This document shows, piece by piece, positions 8,709-18,200 of a stretch of 64,000 nt of DNA (position 1 is its first letter; the number at the start of each line of letters is the position of its first letter). A program made the position numbers and the translations under genes. Origin of the DNA: Dasytiphilus stammeri_K (lineage in GTDB: Bacteria > Pseudomonadota > Gammaproteobacteria > Enterobacterales > Enterobacteriaceae); the NCBI GenBank assembly GCA_041944835.1, contig CP145879.1, forward strand, positions 186,001-250,000. The letters are read 5' to 3'. The notes under the pieces were generated by a model. It was not told the DNA's origin. It was given only the letters and a program-made list of their open reading frames with translations, and ran no database searches.

Positions 8709-9035
8709 ATGAAAAATAAAATAGAATTAACAGAAGCTGCAGTTAAAAAAATCAAAGATTTAATCTCTAAAAAAAAAAATTTTAAACTACGTATTTATAT
8801 TACCGGAGGAGGTTGTAGTGGTTTTCAATATCGATTTATATTAGATAATAAGATTAATGCGAATGATTTTATAATTGAAAAATTTGATGTAGAATTAGTA
8901 ATAGATGCTATGAGTTTTCAATATTTAATTGGAAGTTGTATTGATTATGTAGAAAAGATTGAGGGATCTCGTTTTATAGTTAAGAATCCTAATGCAAAAA
9001 CTACATGTAGTTGCGGTGCTTCATTTACTACATGA
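8709..9035 (+). CDS. erpA: iron-sulfur cluster insertion protein ErpA
   Basis: An A-type carrier that delivers Fe-S clusters to apoproteins, in E. coli including those of isoprenoid synthesis (IspG, IspH). The 108 residues carry the three ligand cysteines in GGGCSGFQY and TCSCGASF. It lies 15 bases after mrcB; in E. coli the fhu, hemL and clcA genes separate them, so this is a deletion junction. An 11-A run (8769-8779) encodes KKKN and could provoke polymerase slippage. Confidence 0.95.
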   Translation: MKNKIELTEAAVKKIKDLISKKKNFKLRIYITGGGCSGFQYRFILDNKINANDFIIEKFDVELVIDAMSFQYLIGSCIDYVEKIEGSRFIVKNPNAKTTCSCGASFTT

Positions 9036-9120
9036 AATAATTTTCAAAATATTATTCCATAATAATTCATTTTTAAATAAAATTATCTAAAATTTTAATT
9101 ATTTTTAGAGAAATTACTAA

Positions 9121-10335
9121 ATGAAAAAAAAATCTTTAGTTATTAGTACTATTTTAATACTATTATTTTTAGTCAATTTTCCCTTTATAATTGCAAAAGA
9201 TTCAATGCCAATTAATAATGTCAATTATCTTTCTAACAGTCTTGCTCCAATCGTAAATAAGGTTATACCAAGTGTAGTTACTATTGATACCAAAGGAACT
9301 TGCCAGTCCGAGAGAAGTATTCTTATACCGCAGTTACGAGGATTATTCAGTAATAATATCTGTAAAGGTGATAATGGTCATTCACTGGCTTGTAAAACTG
9401 TTATAACAATGAACACCCTCTTTCAGGGTTTTGGCACGGGTATCATTATAGATGCTAGTAAAGGTTATGTTTTGACCAATAATCATGTGGTTAATAGTAA
9501 TAATGTAAATGATATTTTAATATCTTTAAATGATGGAAGTCAATCTTCGGCAAAATTAATTGCTAAAGATCAATTAAGAGATCTTGCTATTCTTCAACTT
9601 AATAAGTTTAAAAATCTAACCGCAATTAAATTTGCTGATTATGATAAAATTCGTGTAGGAGATTATACAATAGCTATTGGTAATACTCATGGGTACGGAC
9701 AATCAGTAACATCAGGAATTATTTCTGCATTACCAACAAATAAATCCTCACTACCACCATCAATTAACACGAAAAATCCATTTGGATTTTATATAAAAAC
9801 CGATGCAAAAATAAGTAATGGAAATTCTGGAGGTCCTTTAGTTAATTTAAATGGAGAGTTAATTGGTATTAATACAGCTGCATTTGCTTCGAATCTGAAT
9901 AATTATGAAAATATAGATACTAATATTAATACATCAATGGCTATTCCTATTTATAGTTTAAAAGATTCAATAGCTGAAATGCTAAAATATGGAGATATAA
10001 AACCAGGATATTTAGAAGGAATTAGAGAAACACTATTATATTCTTCCAATATACTAAAAGCTATGAAAATAAATTTACCTTATGGATTTTTAATTAACGA
10101 AGTAATTCCACATTCTTCCGCAGCAAGATATGGGATTAAATCTCGAGATGTAATTCTTTATTTAAACGGAAAAGAAATTTCTGCTGATAGTTCTTTAGAT
10201 TCTCAAATTGCACGTTTTCCAGCAGGAAGAGAATTATCTATTGGTTTATGCAGAAATGGCAAATTAATTAATATAAAAGTAGTTTTACAAACTTCTGCTA
10301 TATCTTATAAAAAAAGTAAATGTCATTTTAATTAA
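9121..10335 (+). CDS. degP: periplasmic serine protease DegP/DegQ, single PDZ domain
   Basis: An HtrA-family protease-chaperone for misfolded envelope proteins. A signal peptide (residues 1-25, KKK then a hydrophobic core ending IIA) precedes the trypsin-like domain with His122 (TNNHVV), Asp154 (RDLAILQL) and Ser236 (GNSGGPL). One PDZ domain follows (about 255-390), then the chain stops at 404 residues, whereas E. coli DegP (474) and DegQ (455) have a second PDZ. The loop between residues 58 and 98 holds three cysteines, recalling the DegP LA loop. Position after erpA matches the degP locus, so degP is preferred over degQ. Confidence 0.88.
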   Translation: MKKKSLVISTILILLFLVNFPFIIAKDSMPINNVNYLSNSLAPIVNKVIPSVVTIDTKGTCQSERSILIPQLRGLFSNNICKGDNGHSLACKTVITMNTLFQGFGTGIIIDASKGYVLTNNHVVNSNNVNDILISLNDGSQSSAKLIAKDQLRDLAILQLNKFKNLTAIKFADYDKIRVGDYTIAIGNTHGYGQSVTSGIISALPTNKSSLPPSINTKNPFGFYIKTDAKISNGNSGGPLVNLNGELIGINTAAFASNLNNYENIDTNINTSMAIPIYSLKDSIAEMLKYGDIKPGYLEGIRETLLYSSNILKAMKINLPYGFLINEVIPHSSAARYGIKSRDVILYLNGKEISADSSLDSQIARFPAGRELSIGLCRNGKLINIKVVLQTSAISYKKSKCHFN

Positions 10336-10383
10336 AGTAAAAAAAAACTTGGATCTTTTTTAAAAGATTAAAAAATCTTATTA

Positions 10384-11793
10384 TTATTTAATATTATTAA
10401 TGGTTAAAATATTATTTAAAGATAATAATTGATCTACTTTATCTTCTGATAATAAACCTTGTTCTAAGATTACTTGTTTTATAGTTTTACCGGTTTTTAT
10501 GCAAGTTCTACCAATCATATCACTTTTTTGATGACCCAGATAAGGATCTAAATAAGTAAGAATTGCAAGAGAATTAAATACATATGATTCACACACAAAT
10601 TTATTAGCGCTTATACCATTGATACATTTATCTAAGAGAGATAAAGATGCGTGTTTTAGAAGTGTTATAGACTCAAAGATAGATTGACTAATAATTGGTT
10701 CCATAACATTCAATTGTAATTGTCCGGCTTCAGCAGCAAGAGTAACACAAATGTCATTACCTATTACTTTAAAACAAACTTGATTTACTAATTCGGGAAT
10801 TACAGGATTTACTTTAGCTGGCATAATAGAAGATCCAGCTTGCAATTCAGGCAGATTAATTTCATTAAATCCAGCTCTTGGACCGGATGATAATAATCTT
10901 AAATCATTACAAATTTTTGAGAGTTTAACTGCCAAACGTTTGAGTACTGCATGAATCATCACATATGCTCCACAATCAGAAGTAGCTTCAATTAAATCTT
11001 CCGCTGGTATAAAAGGTAATTGAGTAATTTGTGCTAATTTTTTAACAACTAAATCCTGATAACCATTTGGTGTATTAATTCCGGTACCTATAGCTGTAGC
11101 TCCTAGATTTACTTCTAATAATAATCTACTATTATTGCCAATATTTTTAACTTCTTCATTAATTAATACTTGAAATGCATTAAATTCTTGTCCTAATGTC
11201 ATTGGAACAGCATCTTGTAATTGTGTTCTACCCATTTTTAGAATATTTTTAAATTCTATTGCTTTATTTTTAAATCCTTCTTGTAGTTTTACTAAAGCTT
11301 GTAAAAGCTTTTGTAGTAATATATAAATTGTAATTCTAATAGCAGTGGGATAAGTATCATTAGTGGATTGACATTTGTTTACATGATCATTAGGATGAAG
11401 ATAGTGATAATCTCCTTTCTGATATCCCATTATTTCAAGGGCAATATTTGCTAATACTTCATTAATATTCATATTAACCGAAGTACCTGCTCCTCCTTGA
11501 TATAGATCTATTGGAAATTGATCTCTGTATTTACTTTCATGGAGGATGAGATCACAAGCTTGAATAATTGCATCAGCAATAGAGTCAGTTAATACTTTGA
11601 GTTCTTTATTAGCTAAAGTTGCAGCTTTTTTAACTGTAACCATAGAATTAATAAATTCAGGTATATCACTAATTTTAGTAGTACTAATTCTAAAATTTTC
11701 TAGTGCACGAATAGTATGTATTCCATAATATACATTAGATGGAATTTCTCGAGATCCTAATAGATCTTCTTCTATGCGCATATTTCTTTTCAT
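10384..11793 (-). CDS. aspA: aspartate ammonia-lyase (aspartase)
   Basis: It reversibly splits L-aspartate to fumarate and ammonia. The 469 residues (E. coli 478) open with RIEEDLLGSREIP and contain GGAGTSVNMN, the substrate motif CQSTNDTYPT and the flexible active-site loop GSSIMPAKVNPV, with the aspartase-specific VIPELVNQVCFKVIGND after it. This separates it from the fumarase at 32609-34000 in the same superfamily. It lies upstream of and divergent from groSL, as at the E. coli 94-min locus (fxsA between them is missing). Fumarate made here can feed FumC. Confidence 0.96.
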   Translation of the reverse strand: MKRNMRIEEDLLGSREIPSNVYYGIHTIRALENFRISTTKISDIPEFINSMVTVKKAATLANKELKVLTDSIADAIIQACDLILHESKYRDQFPIDLYQGGAGTSVNMNINEVLANIALEIMGYQKGDYHYLHPNDHVNKCQSTNDTYPTAIRITIYILLQKLLQALVKLQEGFKNKAIEFKNILKMGRTQLQDAVPMTLGQEFNAFQVLINEEVKNIGNNSRLLLEVNLGATAIGTGINTPNGYQDLVVKKLAQITQLPFIPAEDLIEATSDCGAYVMIHAVLKRLAVKLSKICNDLRLLSSGPRAGFNEINLPELQAGSSIMPAKVNPVIPELVNQVCFKVIGNDICVTLAAEAGQLQLNVMEPIISQSIFESITLLKHASLSLLDKCINGISANKFVCESYVFNSLAILTYLDPYLGHQKSDMIGRTCIKTGKTIKQVILEQGLLSEDKVDQLLSLNNILTINNIK

Positions 11794-11907
11794 ATTAATC
11801 TTATTTAATAATTAATGTTTAATTAATAATGTTATTAAAATAATAATATGATAAATTATATTGATAATTTTGAAAATATATTTTTAAAAAAAATCTTATT
11901 TATTCCC

Positions 11908-11936
11908 CTTGAACAAGGAATATTTATCCCCATCTA
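11908..11936 (+). promoter_or_regulatory. heat-shock (sigma-32 type) promoter of groSL
   Basis: CTTGAA at 11908-11913, preceded by CCC, is followed after 14 bases by CCCCATCTA at 11928-11936, a near-perfect match to the RpoH consensus and to the E. coli groE promoter. It is correctly oriented, about 90 bases before the groS ATG, in the divergent aspA/groS gap. RpoH itself is not encoded in this window. Confidence 0.85.
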
Positions 11937-12022
11937 TCAAATGTAGATAAATCACGAACGAAATGATTTATCCGATCTTTTATTTCCACCCATGATGGGA
12001 CTTCTTAAAGGAGATCTATTAA

Positions 12023-12316
12023 ATGAAAATTCGTCCATTGCATGATCGAGTAATAGTCAAACGTAAAAAGGTTGAATCTAAATCAGCTGGAGGTATTGTA
12101 CTAACCGGATCTGCAGCAGGTAAATCAACTAGGGGTGAAGTTTTAGCGGTAGGTAATGGTCGTATTCTAGATAATGGTCAAACCAAACCACTAGATGTAA
12201 AAGTTGGCGATCTGGTTATTTTTAATGATGGTTATGGTGTAAAAACCGAAAAAATAGATAATGAAGAAGTTTTAATTTTATCTGAAAGCGATATTTTGGC
12301 GATTCTTGAAGTCTAA
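12023..12316 (+). CDS. groS: co-chaperonin GroES
   Basis: GroES caps the GroEL cylinder. The 97 residues equal the E. coli length and show MKIRPLHDRVIVKRKK, the mobile loop ESKSAGGIVLTGSAA, and VGDLVIFNDGYGVK. A strong AAGGAG lies ten bases before the ATG and the RpoH-type promoter is upstream. It forms a two-gene operon with groL 34 bases downstream. Its codons look richer in G and C than neighbouring genes, consistent with selection on a highly expressed protein. Confidence 0.98.
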   Translation: MKIRPLHDRVIVKRKKVESKSAGGIVLTGSAAGKSTRGEVLAVGNGRILDNGQTKPLDVKVGDLVIFNDGYGVKTEKIDNEEVLILSESDILAILEV

Positions 12317-12350
12317 AACTTATAGATGAAACAAATCTAAGGAAAAAACA

Positions 12351-13997
12351 ATGGCAGCTAAAGACGTAAAATTTGGTAATGACGCACGTATTAAAATGAT
12401 GCGTGGCGTAAATATATTGGCAGATGCAGTAAAAGTTACTTTAGGTCCTAAAGGACGTAATGTGGTATTGGATAAATCATTTGGCTCACCTGCTATTACT
12501 AAAGATGGCGTTACTGTCGCACGAGAAATAGAATTAGAAGATAAGTTCGAAAATATGGGTGCACAAATGGTCAAAGAAGTAGCATCAAAAGCCAATGATG
12601 CAGCTGGTGATGGAACTACTACTGCGACTGTGTTAGCTCAGTCAATTGTTAATGAAGGATTAAAAGCTGTTGCGGCAGGTATGAATCCAATGGATTTAAA
12701 ACGAGGAATTGATAAGGCTGTTACAGCAGCTGTTGAAGAGCTAAAAAAAATTTCGGTTCCTTGTTCAGATTCCAAATCAATAGCTCAAGTAGGTACTATT
12801 TCCGCTAACTCGGATGAAAGCGTAGGTAATTTAATAGCTCAAGCTATGGAAAAAGTGGGAAAAGAAGGAGTTATCACAGTTGAGGAAGGTACTGGTTTAC
12901 AAGATGAATTAGATGTAGTAGAAGGAATGCAATTTGATCGTGGTTATCTTTCACCGTATTTCATAAACAAATCGGAGACTGGTACAATAGAATTAGAACA
13001 TCCATTTATTTTACTTGTAGATAAGAAAATATCTAATATTCGTGAAATGCTTCCTATTTTAGAAGCAGTAGCTAAATCTAATAAACCTTTACTTTTAATT
13101 GCTGAAGATGTAGAAGGTGAGGCTTTAGCAACGTTAGTAGTTAATAACATGCGTGGTATTGTAAAAGTAGCTGCAGTTAAGGCTCCAGGTTTTGGAGATC
13201 GTAGAAAAGCAATGATGCAAGATATTGCTATATTAACTAAAGGTACAGTAATTTCGGAAGAAATTGGATTAGAATTAGAAAAAAGTACTCTAGAAGATTT
13301 GGGACAAGCAAAACGTGTTGTAATCAATAAAGATACTACAACTATAATTGATGGCATTGGTCAACAATCAGCTATTAAAGGACGTATAACACAAATTCGT
13401 CAACAAATTGAAGAAGCAACATCTGATTATGATAAAGAAAAATTACAAGAACGTGTAGCGAAACTAGCCGGTGGTGTTGCAGTAATAAAAGTTGGTGCAG
13501 CTACTGAAGTTGAAATGAAAGAGAAAAAAGCACGCGTTGAAGATGCATTGCATGCAACACGTGCAGCTGTAGAGGAAGGAGTTGTAGCAGGTGGTGGAGT
13601 AGCTTTAATACGTGCTGCAGAAAATATTTCTTCACTAAAAGGTGAAAATGAAGATCAGAAGATGGGAATTCGTGTTGCACAAAGAGCAATGGAATCTCCA
13701 CTTCGTCAAATAGTTGAAAATTCTGGTGAAGAACCCTCTGTAATTGCTAATAAAGTAAAAGCAGGTAAGGGTAATTATGGTTATAATGCGGCAACAGAAA
13801 TTTATGGAGACATGTTAAAAATGGGTATTTTAGATCCTACTAAAGTAACTCGTTCTGCATTACAATATGCGGCTTCAGTGGCTGGTTTGATGATAACTAC
13901 TGAATGCATGATAACCGAAACTCCTAAAAATGAGAAATCTGATCTTAATCCGGCAGCTGGTTCTGGTGGTATGGGTGGTATGGGTGGTATGATGTAA
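12351..13997 (+). CDS. groL: 60 kDa chaperonin GroEL
   Basis: GroEL is the tetradecameric folding chamber, the most abundant protein in many insect endosymbionts. The 548 residues equal E. coli GroEL, with the nucleotide motif GDGTTTATVLA (Asp87 region), the substrate-binding apical domain and GGGVALIRA. The C-terminus ends in GGMGGMGGMM. Translation starts with MAAKDVKFGND after AAGGA. The gene ends 39 bases before a strong terminator. No damage or truncation is seen. Confidence 0.99.
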   Translation: MAAKDVKFGNDARIKMMRGVNILADAVKVTLGPKGRNVVLDKSFGSPAITKDGVTVAREIELEDKFENMGAQMVKEVASKANDAAGDGTTTATVLAQSIVNEGLKAVAAGMNPMDLKRGIDKAVTAAVEELKKISVPCSDSKSIAQVGTISANSDESVGNLIAQAMEKVGKEGVITVEEGTGLQDELDVVEGMQFDRGYLSPYFINKSETGTIELEHPFILLVDKKISNIREMLPILEAVAKSNKPLLLIAEDVEGEALATLVVNNMRGIVKVAAVKAPGFGDRRKAMMQDIAILTKGTVISEEIGLELEKSTLEDLGQAKRVVINKDTTTIIDGIGQQSAIKGRITQIRQQIEEATSDYDKEKLQERVAKLAGGVAVIKVGAATEVEMKEKKARVEDALHATRAAVEEGVVAGGGVALIRAAENISSLKGENEDQKMGIRVAQRAMESPLRQIVENSGEEPSVIANKVKAGKGNYGYNAATEIYGDMLKMGILDPTKVTRSALQYAASVAGLMITTECMITETPKNEKSDLNPAAGSGGMGGMGGMM

Positions 13998-14035
13998 AAA
14001 CCTCTCCCCAATACAATCTAATAAATAACAATTTT

Positions 14036-14072
14036 AAAAAAACCCTTGTTAGTAGTAATAGCAAGGGTTTTT
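14036..14072 (+). terminator. rho-independent terminator of groSL
   Basis: An inverted repeat AACCCTTG...CAAGGGTT, flanked by A and T runs (AAAAAACCC on the left, GGGTTTTTC on the right), lies just after groL. The stem is GC-containing and the loop about 12 bases. This is the most classical terminator in the window and sets off groSL from glyQS. Confidence 0.9.
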
Positions 14073-14131
14073 CTATATTTTGTTAAGTATATTTATACTT
14101 ATAATTTTTTATATAATCATCATTATTATAA

Positions 14132-15049
14132 ATGAACCTGAATTCTTTTCAGAGAATAATTTTAAATCTTCAAAATTATTGGCAATCCAAAGGATGTATT
14201 TTAGTTCAACCTTTGGATTTAGAAGTAGGGGCGGGTACTTCACATCCTATAACTTGTTTTGGTGCTATAGGTCCTGAACCTATTAAAGCTGCTTATGTTC
14301 AAGCATCTCGTCGTCCAGCCGACGGACGTTATGCAAAAAATTCTAATAGACTTCAACATTTTTATCAATTTCAAGTTATTCTTAAACCATCCCCGGATAA
14401 TATACAAGATTTATATCTTAATTCATTACAGGAATTAGGAATTAATACATCCATTCATGATATTCGTTTTATTCCAGATGATTGGCAAAATCCTTCACTA
14501 GGAGCCTGGGGATATGGTTGGGAAATATGGCTTAATAGCCTGGAAATCACTCAATTTACTTATTTTCAACAAATGGGAGGACTAGAATGTTTACCTATTA
14601 TGGTAGAAATAACATATGGTTTAGAAAGAGTAGCTATGCATTTACAAGGAATAAATAATATTAGTAATATTATTTGGTATAGGGATAAAAACAAAACTAT
14701 AATTACTTATGGTGATCTTTTTATGCAGAACGAACTTGAACATTCTTATTATAATTTTAAATATGCTAATATTAATTATCTATTCCTTTGTTTTGACCAA
14801 TATGAACAAGAAGCAAAAAAATTAGTTGAGTTAGAAGAACCATTATCCATTCCAGCTTATGAATTAATTCTAAAAGCTATGCATATTTTTAATGTACTTG
14901 AAGCAAGAAAAGCTATTTCCGTAACTGAACGTCAACGATATATTCTACGTCTTAGAACACTTACTAAAAGTGTTGTGACCAAATATTATAATTATCGTCA
15001 ATCATTAGGTTTTCCTAGATGTAAAATCTATAATCCGAAAATAGTTTAA
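14132..15049 (+). CDS. glyQ: glycyl-tRNA synthetase alpha subunit
   Basis: The alpha subunit of the heterotetrameric bacterial GlyRS holds the class II active site. The 305 residues (E. coli 303) contain GAGTSHPITCFGAIGPEP, SRRPADGRYAKN, FYQFQVILKPSPDNIQ and the C-terminal ISVTERQRYILRLRTL. The ATG chosen gives the short MNLNSFQ leader; no good Shine-Dalgarno sequence is visible before it. The stop is followed after 4 bases by glyS. Confidence 0.97.
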   Translation: MNLNSFQRIILNLQNYWQSKGCILVQPLDLEVGAGTSHPITCFGAIGPEPIKAAYVQASRRPADGRYAKNSNRLQHFYQFQVILKPSPDNIQDLYLNSLQELGINTSIHDIRFIPDDWQNPSLGAWGYGWEIWLNSLEITQFTYFQQMGGLECLPIMVEITYGLERVAMHLQGINNISNIIWYRDKNKTIITYGDLFMQNELEHSYYNFKYANINYLFLCFDQYEQEAKKLVELEEPLSIPAYELILKAMHIFNVLEARKAISVTERQRYILRLRTLTKSVVTKYYNYRQSLGFPRCKIYNPKIV

Positions 15050-15053
15050 AATT

Positions 15054-17027
15054 ATGAATCCCAACAAAAAAAACTTTTTAGTAGAAATAGGTACTGAAGA
15101 ATTACCATCAAAAAATTTACGTAATATTGCTCTAACATTTACTACTAATGTTATCCAACAATTAGATAGTGTGAATTTAAAGTATGATGAAATTCATTGG
15201 TTTGCATCTCCACGTCGTCTTGCAATTAAAGTTGAGGGATTAAATGATTTTATCCTCAACAATCCAACAACCATAACTAAACCTATTTCAGGTTCAGATA
15301 TTACTCTTACTAAAAATATTTTACCAAAAATAGTAAATAATGCTTTATTTCAACTTTTGAAAAAAGACTTTGCGTCTATGCGTTGGGGAGAGGGGAAGAT
15401 AATGTTTATACGACCTGTTCATAGCATATTATTATTATTGGGGGATGAATTAATTTCAATAAAGTTACTTGGAATACAATCTTCTCGAAAAATTTTTGGT
15501 CATAGATTTATGGGAGAATTAAATTTCAATATTAATTGTGCAGATGAATATCCAGAAATTTTACTTTCACGTGGAAAAGTAATAGCTTGTTATGAAGAAC
15601 GTAAACGCAAAATTGCTTTTGAAGTAGAGAGAGCTGCTTCTCAAATTGGCGGAAAAGTAAAAATAAATAATCTTCTTTTAGAAGAATTAACTTCCTTAGT
15701 TGAATGGCCTGTAGTTTTAATTGGATCTTTCGATGAACAATTTCTATCTATTCCAATTTTGACACATATTATCCAATATCATCATAAATCATTTATAGTT
15801 TATAACTCTGATTATCAACTAATACCTAAGTTTATTTTTATAGCTAATATTGAATCTCAAGATTCTAAAAGAATTATTGAAGATAATGAAAAAGTTTTAC
15901 ATTCTCGCTTATATGATGCAAAATTTTTTATAAATGAAGATCGTAAAAAGCATCTAGAGGAATATTGTCCATTTTTAGAAAAAATAATCTTTCAACATCA
16001 GTTGGGGACTTTGTTTGATAAAGTACAACGCATTAAAAAATTAGCTGTTTATATAGCTGAAACAATCAATGTTAATAATATAAATGATATTCAACGAGCA
16101 GCATTATTAGCAAAATGTGATTTATCTACAAATATGGTATTTGAATTTCCAAATAGTCAAGGTATCATTGGTATGCATTATGCACTTCTTGATGGTGAAA
16201 AAAAAGATATCGCCATTTCCATAAAAGAACATTATCACCCAGCTTATAAAAAGGATATATTACCTTCTAATATTATAGGTTGCATAATAGCTATAGCAGA
16301 TAAAATTGATAATTTAACTGGTATTATGGGAATTGGAATCTGTTCTACAGGAGATAAAGATCCTTTTGGATTAAGACGTAATGCATTAGGTATATTACGT
16401 ATAATAATAGAAAAAAAACTTTCATTAAATTTACAAAATCTTATAGAAAAATCTATTAAATTTTATAAAAATAAATTAACCAACTTTAGTGTAGCTAAAG
16501 ATGTTATGGAGTTTTTATTAAAACGTTTGCTATCATGGTATAACGAAAAAGGATATAGAAAGGATATTATCAAAGCTGTATCTGCACGTGATCCTTATTT
16601 ACTATGTGATTTGGATGCACGTATAAAAGCTCTTTCTTCTTTCAAAGAATCTTATAAAATTAGCCTAATTAACAAACGAATCTCTAATTTTTTAAGAAAA
16701 AATTCTAAAGTACTTTTAAAGTTAAATCAAGAAATTGACGTATCATTACTTATACAAACTGAAGAAAAAAAACTTAATGATTGTATGATGGATTTAACTA
16801 AAAAACTACAGCATTATTTTAATGAGCAGAATTACGAAGTAATTCTAAAAGAATTGATTAAATTATATGATCCTATTAATAATTTTTTTAAATTTGTACC
16901 AATAAATATTAATGATAATAATTTAAAAATTAATAGATTGAAATTATTAATAAAATTAGAAAAAATGTGGTTTAGGATAGCTGATTTTTCTTTACTTCAA
17001 TCTTCATTTAATCAATTATCTAACTAA
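15054..17027 (+). CDS. glyS: glycyl-tRNA synthetase beta subunit, internally shortened
   Basis: The beta subunit binds and positions tRNA-Gly. The start NFLVEIGTEELPSKNLR, MRWGEGKIMFIRPVHS, FGHRFMGE, KCDLSTNMVFEF and the C-terminal RIADFSLLQ all match E. coli GlyS. The protein has 657 residues against 689. Most of the deficit falls between about residues 70 and 107, where E. coli has 35-40 more residues before its MRWG motif. The reading frame is preserved, so this looks like an in-frame loss of a surface region rather than decay. Confidence 0.95.
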   Translation: MNPNKKNFLVEIGTEELPSKNLRNIALTFTTNVIQQLDSVNLKYDEIHWFASPRRLAIKVEGLNDFILNNPTTITKPISGSDITLTKNILPKIVNNALFQLLKKDFASMRWGEGKIMFIRPVHSILLLLGDELISIKLLGIQSSRKIFGHRFMGELNFNINCADEYPEILLSRGKVIACYEERKRKIAFEVERAASQIGGKVKINNLLLEELTSLVEWPVVLIGSFDEQFLSIPILTHIIQYHHKSFIVYNSDYQLIPKFIFIANIESQDSKRIIEDNEKVLHSRLYDAKFFINEDRKKHLEEYCPFLEKIIFQHQLGTLFDKVQRIKKLAVYIAETINVNNINDIQRAALLAKCDLSTNMVFEFPNSQGIIGMHYALLDGEKKDIAISIKEHYHPAYKKDILPSNIIGCIIAIADKIDNLTGIMGIGICSTGDKDPFGLRRNALGILRIIIEKKLSLNLQNLIEKSIKFYKNKLTNFSVAKDVMEFLLKRLLSWYNEKGYRKDIIKAVSARDPYLLCDLDARIKALSSFKESYKISLINKRISNFLRKNSKVLLKLNQEIDVSLLIQTEEKKLNDCMMDLTKKLQHYFNEQNYEVILKELIKLYDPINNFFKFVPININDNNLKINRLKLLIKLEKMWFRIADFSLLQSSFNQLSN

Positions 17028-17127
17028 CAAGTCTTCGGGCTATTTATTTCTTTCTAGAATAATTACTTTATCCAGAAGTTATCTACTTAAATTAGAACCT
17101 GAATTAATAAAAATTTAGAAATGTTTG

Positions 17128-17144
17128 TCTTAATTCAATTAAGA
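17128..17144. terminator. small inverted repeat between convergent glyS and ruvB
   Basis: TCTTAATT and AATTAAGA form an 8-bp stem around a single C, in the gap between the two convergent genes. There is no clear T run on either side, so its role as a bidirectional terminator is only a guess. Confidence 0.25.
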
Positions 17145-17165
17145 TTATTGCTCCATAAATCTAAT

Positions 17166-18179
17166 CTATTTTTGATCAATGGCAAAATGTTGATAGGCTT
17201 GAGAAGTAGCTATACGACCTCTCGCTGTACGTTTAATATATCCTTGTTGGATTAAGAATGGTTCTAATATATCTTCTATAGTATCTTTTTCTTCACCAAT
17301 CGCAGCAGAAATATTATCTAATCCCACAGGTCCTCCACTAAATTGATTAATTATAGTGAGTAAAAATTTACGATCCATATGATCTAGTCCTTTATTATCT
17401 ACATTAAGCATATTTAATGCTTTAGTAGCTACTTCACCATTTAAATTACTGGACGTATGTACATCAGCAAAATCACGTACACGACGTAATAATCGATTAG
17501 CAATACGCGGGGTACCTCGTGCTCTTCGTGCAATCTCTAATATTCCATCATCACTAATTTGTAAGCCTAAACATACTGCACTACGATTTACAATTTTTTT
17601 AAGATCTGAGATAGAATAGAATTCTAGACGTTGTATTATACCAAAACGATCTCGTAGAGGAGATGTTAATGCACCAGCTTTTGTAGTAGCTCCAATTAAA
17701 GTAAATGGAGGTAAATCAAGTTTAATTGAACGTGCACTAGCACCATTTCCAATTAAAATATCTAATTGATAATCTTCCATGGCAGGATATAATACTTCTT
17801 CTACTATAGGAGATAATCGATGAATCTCATCAATAAACAATATGTCCTGATATTCTAAGTTAGTCATAATTGCTGCTAAGTCTCCAGCTTTCTCTAATAC
17901 TGGCCCAGAAGTACTACGTAACACTACACCCATTTCATTAGCAATAATATTAGCAAGTGTAGTTTTACCTAATCCTGGAGGCCCAAAAATTAGGATATGA
18001 TCCAATACATTTTTTCTAATTTTAGCAGCTTTAATAAATATATTCATTTGCTCTTTTACAGTTTTTTGTCCAATATATTCACTCAGGGTCTTAGGACGCA
18101 GAGCACGTTCAGATATTTTTTTTTCACTTATATCAATTTTACTTAAATTAGGTGAGATTGATCGAGAACTTATTTTCAT
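17166..18179 (-). CDS. ruvB: Holliday junction branch migration ATPase RuvB
   Basis: The hexameric AAA+ motor drives branch migration with RuvA. The 337 residues (E. coli 336) include Walker A GPPGLGKTTLAN, Walker B ILFIDEIHRLSP, sensor GATTKAG, the arginine region RDRFGI and the C-terminal winged helix ending RGRIATSQAYQHF. The start at 18179 is preferred over a TTG seven codons upstream because it gives the family length and is preceded by AGG. It lies 21 bases after ruvA. Confidence 0.97.
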   Translation of the reverse strand: MKISSRSISPNLSKIDISEKKISERALRPKTLSEYIGQKTVKEQMNIFIKAAKIRKNVLDHILIFGPPGLGKTTLANIIANEMGVVLRSTSGPVLEKAGDLAAIMTNLEYQDILFIDEIHRLSPIVEEVLYPAMEDYQLDILIGNGASARSIKLDLPPFTLIGATTKAGALTSPLRDRFGIIQRLEFYSISDLKKIVNRSAVCLGLQISDDGILEIARRARGTPRIANRLLRRVRDFADVHTSSNLNGEVATKALNMLNVDNKGLDHMDRKFLLTIINQFSGGPVGLDNISAAIGEEKDTIEDILEPFLIQQGYIKRTARGRIATSQAYQHFAIDQK

Positions 18180-18200
18180 TTTATCATTACCTAAAATCAA

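Noticed and set aside
12944..13357. Open frame on the minus strand opposite groL
   Set aside because: It is the antisense shadow of a highly conserved gene with strong codon bias and resembles no protein family.
13960..13996. GGTATG tandem repeat at the end of groL
   Set aside because: It encodes the normal GGM-rich C-terminal tail of GroEL and is not an independent repeat element.
14080..14277. Plus-strand open frame overlapping the glyQ start
   Set aside because: It is out of frame with glyQ and is a low-complexity product of the AT-rich leader.
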